Source: Pseudomonas migulae
GTDB lineage: Bacteria > Pseudomonadota > Gammaproteobacteria > Pseudomonadales > Pseudomonadaceae
DNA length: 64,000 bases
Assembly: GCF_024169315.1 (NCBI RefSeq)
Contig: NZ_JALJWR010000001.1
Coordinates: 331,501 to 395,500, forward strand
Reading direction: 5' to 3'
How positions within the stretch are numbered: the stretch's first letter is position 1; each line of letters begins with the position of its first letter. The translations under genes and the position numbers were made by a program. This document shows positions 61,476 through 64,000 of the stretch, piece by piece. The notes beneath the pieces were generated by a model. That model made no database searches and had not been told where the DNA came from. It was given only the letters and a program-made list of their open reading frames with translations.

Positions 61476-62183
61476 ATGGATAACCTGGGTTTTGGCAAAG
61501 TATTGCTGGTGGAAGACGACGAAAAGCTCTCCGGGCTGATCGCGCATTTCCTGTCCCAACATGGCTTTGAGGTTTTGCAGGTGTACCGCGGCGACCTCGC
61601 GTTGGCGGCTTTCCTCGACTTCAAACCGAAAATCGTAGTACTCGACCTGATGCTGCCGGGCCAGAGCGGCCTGCACGTGTGCCGCGAGATCCGCAGTGTG
61701 TCCGACACACCAATCGTCATCCTCACCGCCAAGGAAGATGACCTCGATCACATCCTCGGCCTGGAGTCCGGCGCCGACGACTACGTGATCAAGCCGATCA
61801 AGCCACCGGTGTTGCTGGCCCGCCTTCGCGCATTGCAACGCCGGCAAACGCCGGACAGCAGTGTGTGCACCGCCCTGGAGTTCGGCCACCTGAGCATCGA
61901 CCGCAGTTGTCGCGAAGTGCGACTGGCGGGTGAGGGCATCGAGCTGACCACCATGGAGTTCGAACTGCTGTGGTTGCTGGCCAGCGCCGCCGGCAAGATT
62001 CTGTCCCGCGATGACATTCTCAACCGCATGCGCGGTATCGCTTTCGATGGGCTCAACCGCAGCGTCGATGTCTACATCAGCAAGTTGCGCGGCAAGCTCA
62101 AGGACAACCCGCGTGAACCGGTATGCATCAAGACCATCTGGGGCAAGGGTTACCTGTTCAATCCGTTTGCGTGGGAGCTGTAA
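61476..62183 (+). CDS. OmpR/PhoB-family response regulator, RstA-like
   Basis: The 235-residue regulator has a receiver domain (VEDDEK at 13-18, phospho-acceptor D57 in IVVLDLMLPG, Lys in YVIKPIKPP) and a winged-helix DNA-binding domain (LTTMEFELLWLLASAAGKIL, NRSVDVYISKLRGKLKD, IKTIWGKGYLF). Starts near 61476 lack a strong ribosome-binding site. The kinase gene follows with no gap. The pattern fits RstA, which in E. coli responds to acid and low Mg; the signal here is unknown. Confidence 0.9.
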   Translation: MDNLGFGKVLLVEDDEKLSGLIAHFLSQHGFEVLQVYRGDLALAAFLDFKPKIVVLDLMLPGQSGLHVCREIRSVSDTPIVILTAKEDDLDHILGLESGADDYVIKPIKPPVLLARLRALQRRQTPDSSVCTALEFGHLSIDRSCREVRLAGEGIELTTMEFELLWLLASAAGKILSRDDILNRMRGIAFDGLNRSVDVYISKLRGKLKDNPREPVCIKTIWGKGYLFNPFAWEL

Positions 62184-63470
62184 ATGCTGCGGCTATTTCT
62201 CGGGCTGTTTCTGGTAATGACGGTTGGTCTGGTCCTGGGGCTGCAAACCGTCGAGCGCACGTTCGATGCGCTTCTCGACGGTCAGATGCAGAGCTACAAC
62301 CGCGAGGCGGTACGTGGTCAGGCCTGGTCGCTGGTGGAGCAATTGCGCGGCCTCGACAGTGCGGCCCGGGAACGCCAACTGGACGCCGTGCGCCCTCACT
62401 ATGGCTTGGGCCTGAGCCTGGTCGAGACCGATCAACTGGCCCTGACCGATCAGGAGAAAGCCGAGTTGGCCCAAGGTCAGCTGGTGCTTCGTGACAAGTA
62501 CACGCAGTTCATCTCGCGCATTGACGACGGTTCGCAGTTGCTCAGTATCAAGCTGCCGGCCGAGCCGAGTCTGATGCCGTTCTACATCGCTACGGCCTAT
62601 TTTATGATTGCTGTGATGATCGGTCTGGTGTTGATTTTCTGGGTGCGTCCACATTGGCGCGATCTGGAAAAACTGCGCCTGGCCGCCGAGCGCTTCGGCG
62701 ATAACGATTTGTCGTCGCGTATCCAGTTGTCGAAACGCTCGAACATCCGCGACCTGTCTGAACACTTCAACCTGATGGCCGCGCGTATCGAGGGCCTGAT
62801 CGCCAATCAGCGCGAGCTGACCAATGCGGTGTCCCATGAATTGCGCACGCCGATTGCGCGGCTTTCGTTCGAGCTTGACCAACTCAAGCAACAACCCGAC
62901 CCGTCTCGGAACCGCGAGCTGATTGCTGACATGTACGCTGACCTCGGTGAGCTGGAGGGAATGGTGTCGGAACTGCTGACCTACGCCAGCCTCGAGCGCG
63001 GCGCCACGGTGATCACGCGGGAGAATATTCAGGCCAGCAGCTGGCTCGACAGCGTGGTCGGCAGTGTCGCGCTGGAGGCCGAGGCGGCCGGAGTGCAGTT
63101 GTTGATTGCCGAGTGTCGGGTCGATGAGGTGCGCATTGAACCGCGCTTCATGGCGCGGGCGGTGATCAACCTGCTGCGCAATGCCATTCGTTATGCCGAA
63201 GAGCGGGTGGAAGTGTCGTTGGTGCGCACCGGCGATCACTACGAAGTGCAGGTCAACGACGATGGGCCGGGCGTGCCGATGGCCGGGCGGGAGAAAATTT
63301 TCGAGCCGTTTTCGCGTCTGGACGCCAGCCGTGATCGGCGCACGGGTGGGTTTGGTCTGGGGCTGGCGCTGGTCAGGCGGGTGTCGCAGTCCCATGGCGG
63401 GCAAGTGGAAGTGGCGGATTCGCCGTGGGGTGGGGCGTCGTTTCGTATGACGTGGGCGCATCAGGATTAG
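62184..63470 (+). CDS. Sensor histidine kinase, RstB-like
   Basis: The 428-residue kinase has an N-terminal helix (LFLGLFLVMTVGLVLGL), a periplasmic RstB-type domain, a second helix (FMIAVMIGLVLIFWV, about 140-154), HAMP, HisKA with H218 (NAVSHELRTPIARL) and HATPase (LLRNAIRYA, NDDGPGV, GGFGLGLALV). Its ATG follows the regulator's stop codon directly, so both are made together. Confidence 0.9.
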   Translation: MLRLFLGLFLVMTVGLVLGLQTVERTFDALLDGQMQSYNREAVRGQAWSLVEQLRGLDSAARERQLDAVRPHYGLGLSLVETDQLALTDQEKAELAQGQLVLRDKYTQFISRIDDGSQLLSIKLPAEPSLMPFYIATAYFMIAVMIGLVLIFWVRPHWRDLEKLRLAAERFGDNDLSSRIQLSKRSNIRDLSEHFNLMAARIEGLIANQRELTNAVSHELRTPIARLSFELDQLKQQPDPSRNRELIADMYADLGELEGMVSELLTYASLERGATVITRENIQASSWLDSVVGSVALEAEAAGVQLLIAECRVDEVRIEPRFMARAVINLLRNAIRYAEERVEVSLVRTGDHYEVQVNDDGPGVPMAGREKIFEPFSRLDASRDRRTGGFGLGLALVRRVSQSHGGQVEVADSPWGGASFRMTWAHQD

Positions 63471-63488
63471 CTTTGTTGTTCTCGCGGG

Positions 63489-63583
63489 CGCCTTCGCGGG
63501 CAAGCCTCGCTCCTACAGGTTATCGGTGTTTTTATGATCGACGCACAACCTGTAGGAGCGAGGCTTGCCCGCGAAGAGGCCAT
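63489..63583. repeat. BIME after the RstB-like kinase gene
   Basis: GCGGGCAAGCCTCGCTCCTA and its inverse about 60 bp later. Confidence 0.85.
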
Positions 63584-63598
63584 CCGCATCGCCTCAAA

Positions 63599-64000
63599 TC
63601 AAAAGTTGTAAACCACCTGCCCAGCCAACGAAGCCTGCATCCGCCGCTCGACAATCGGACTGTCCGCTGCCTCTTTGGCCAGATACTGCACCGCCAACAC
63701 CGTCGACACGCTCCATTGATCGTCGATCGGCAACGACCAGGTCAAATCCGCCCCGCGACTCACCAGCCCGCCATGGGTGTCATACGCCCGGAACTGACTG
63801 CGCGACGCCTGGCCCGTGCTGACGCCATACCAGGTGCGCATGTAATCGCCGTCGCCAAACTGGCTGTTGAGGCTGCCCACGACCTTGCCATGGTCACCCT
63901 CGTAGAACGGCGCGCTGATGCTCAGTTTCAAGCGATTCCAGGCTGAACCCGTATCGTCATCGTCATCATCCTTTTCCAGCGCATGTTCAAAACTGGCGCC
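63599..64000 (-). CDS. MipA/OmpV-family outer-membrane protein, C-terminal part
   Basis: The last 133 residues of a gene that enters from the right edge. The strand-turn pattern of an outer-membrane barrel is visible (YMRTWYGVSTGQASRSQFRA, GADLTWSLPIDDQWSVSTVL) and the protein ends in Phe (VVYNF), as barrels usually do. MipA/OmpV proteins act as scaffolds or channels in the outer membrane. The neighbouring two-component system often adjoins such genes and may control it. Confidence 0.82.
   Translation of the reverse strand, partial: GASFEHALEKDDDDDDTGSAWNRLKLSISAPFYEGDHGKVVGSLNSQFGDGDYMRTWYGVSTGQASRSQFRAYDTHGGLVSRGADLTWSLPIDDQWSVSTVLAVQYLAKEAADSPIVERRMQASLAGQVVYNF

Overview
The window looks like a chromosomal segment of a Pseudomonas from the fluorescens group. 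The reasons are GC-rich coding, very many REP/BIME palindromes of the 'CCCTGTGGGAGCGGGCTTGC' type between genes, and a gene order that matches the ped (PQQ-dependent ethanol/2-phenylethanol oxidation) locus of P. putida KT2440. All identifications come from reading the translated sequence; no database search was possible.

1-21889: periplasmic quinoprotein alcohol oxidation. A minus-strand operon (pedA1-pedA2-pedB-pedC, pedC cut by the window edge) encodes the ABC system linked in KT2440 to lanthanide uptake. Divergently, a 40-residue membrane peptide precedes the pedS2/pedR2 two-component pair. Then come a pentapeptide-repeat protein, the Ca-type dehydrogenase pedE, cytochrome pedF, pedG, a SoxYZ-like carrier, a zinc metallohydrolase, the lanthanide-type dehydrogenase pedH, aldehyde dehydrogenase pedI, pqqABCDE, an ErcA-like iron alcohol dehydrogenase and a hybrid sensor kinase. 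Two short motifs recur upstream of these units and may be regulator sites.

21874-29308: uronate use (mutarotase, TRAP transporter, lactonase, uronate dehydrogenase, OprD-type porin) with a shared GTCGTAC-type operator. 29546-30772: copC/copD. 30919-39410: reductive pyrimidine degradation (RutR-like TetR regulator, preA/preT, dihydropyrimidinase, NCS1 permease with a structured leader, beta-ureidopropionase), followed by a PAS-LuxR regulator.

41236-46770: the accessory region and the least explained part. After a DUF1652 gene and a small lipoprotein come three AT-rich paralogous genes for proteins built from about 100-residue beta-rich modules (3, 4 and 5 modules) without signal peptides. Each is preceded by the same roughly 80-bp element centred on CTGTCAATTATGACAG. 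Remnants of neighbouring-gene 3' ends lie between them, one being a degraded copy of the tail of the adjacent SDR gene.

46791-64000: mostly housekeeping and metabolic genes: SDR plus phosphotransferase, hydroxyacid dehydrogenase, TetR, EamA exporter, two tautomerase paralogs around a perfect 17-bp inverted repeat, an amino-acid permease, an IS110-family element inserted precisely into a REP palindrome, acnB, DUF1289, a tandem universal stress protein, miaE, an RstAB-like two-component system and the 3' end of a MipA/OmpV gene.
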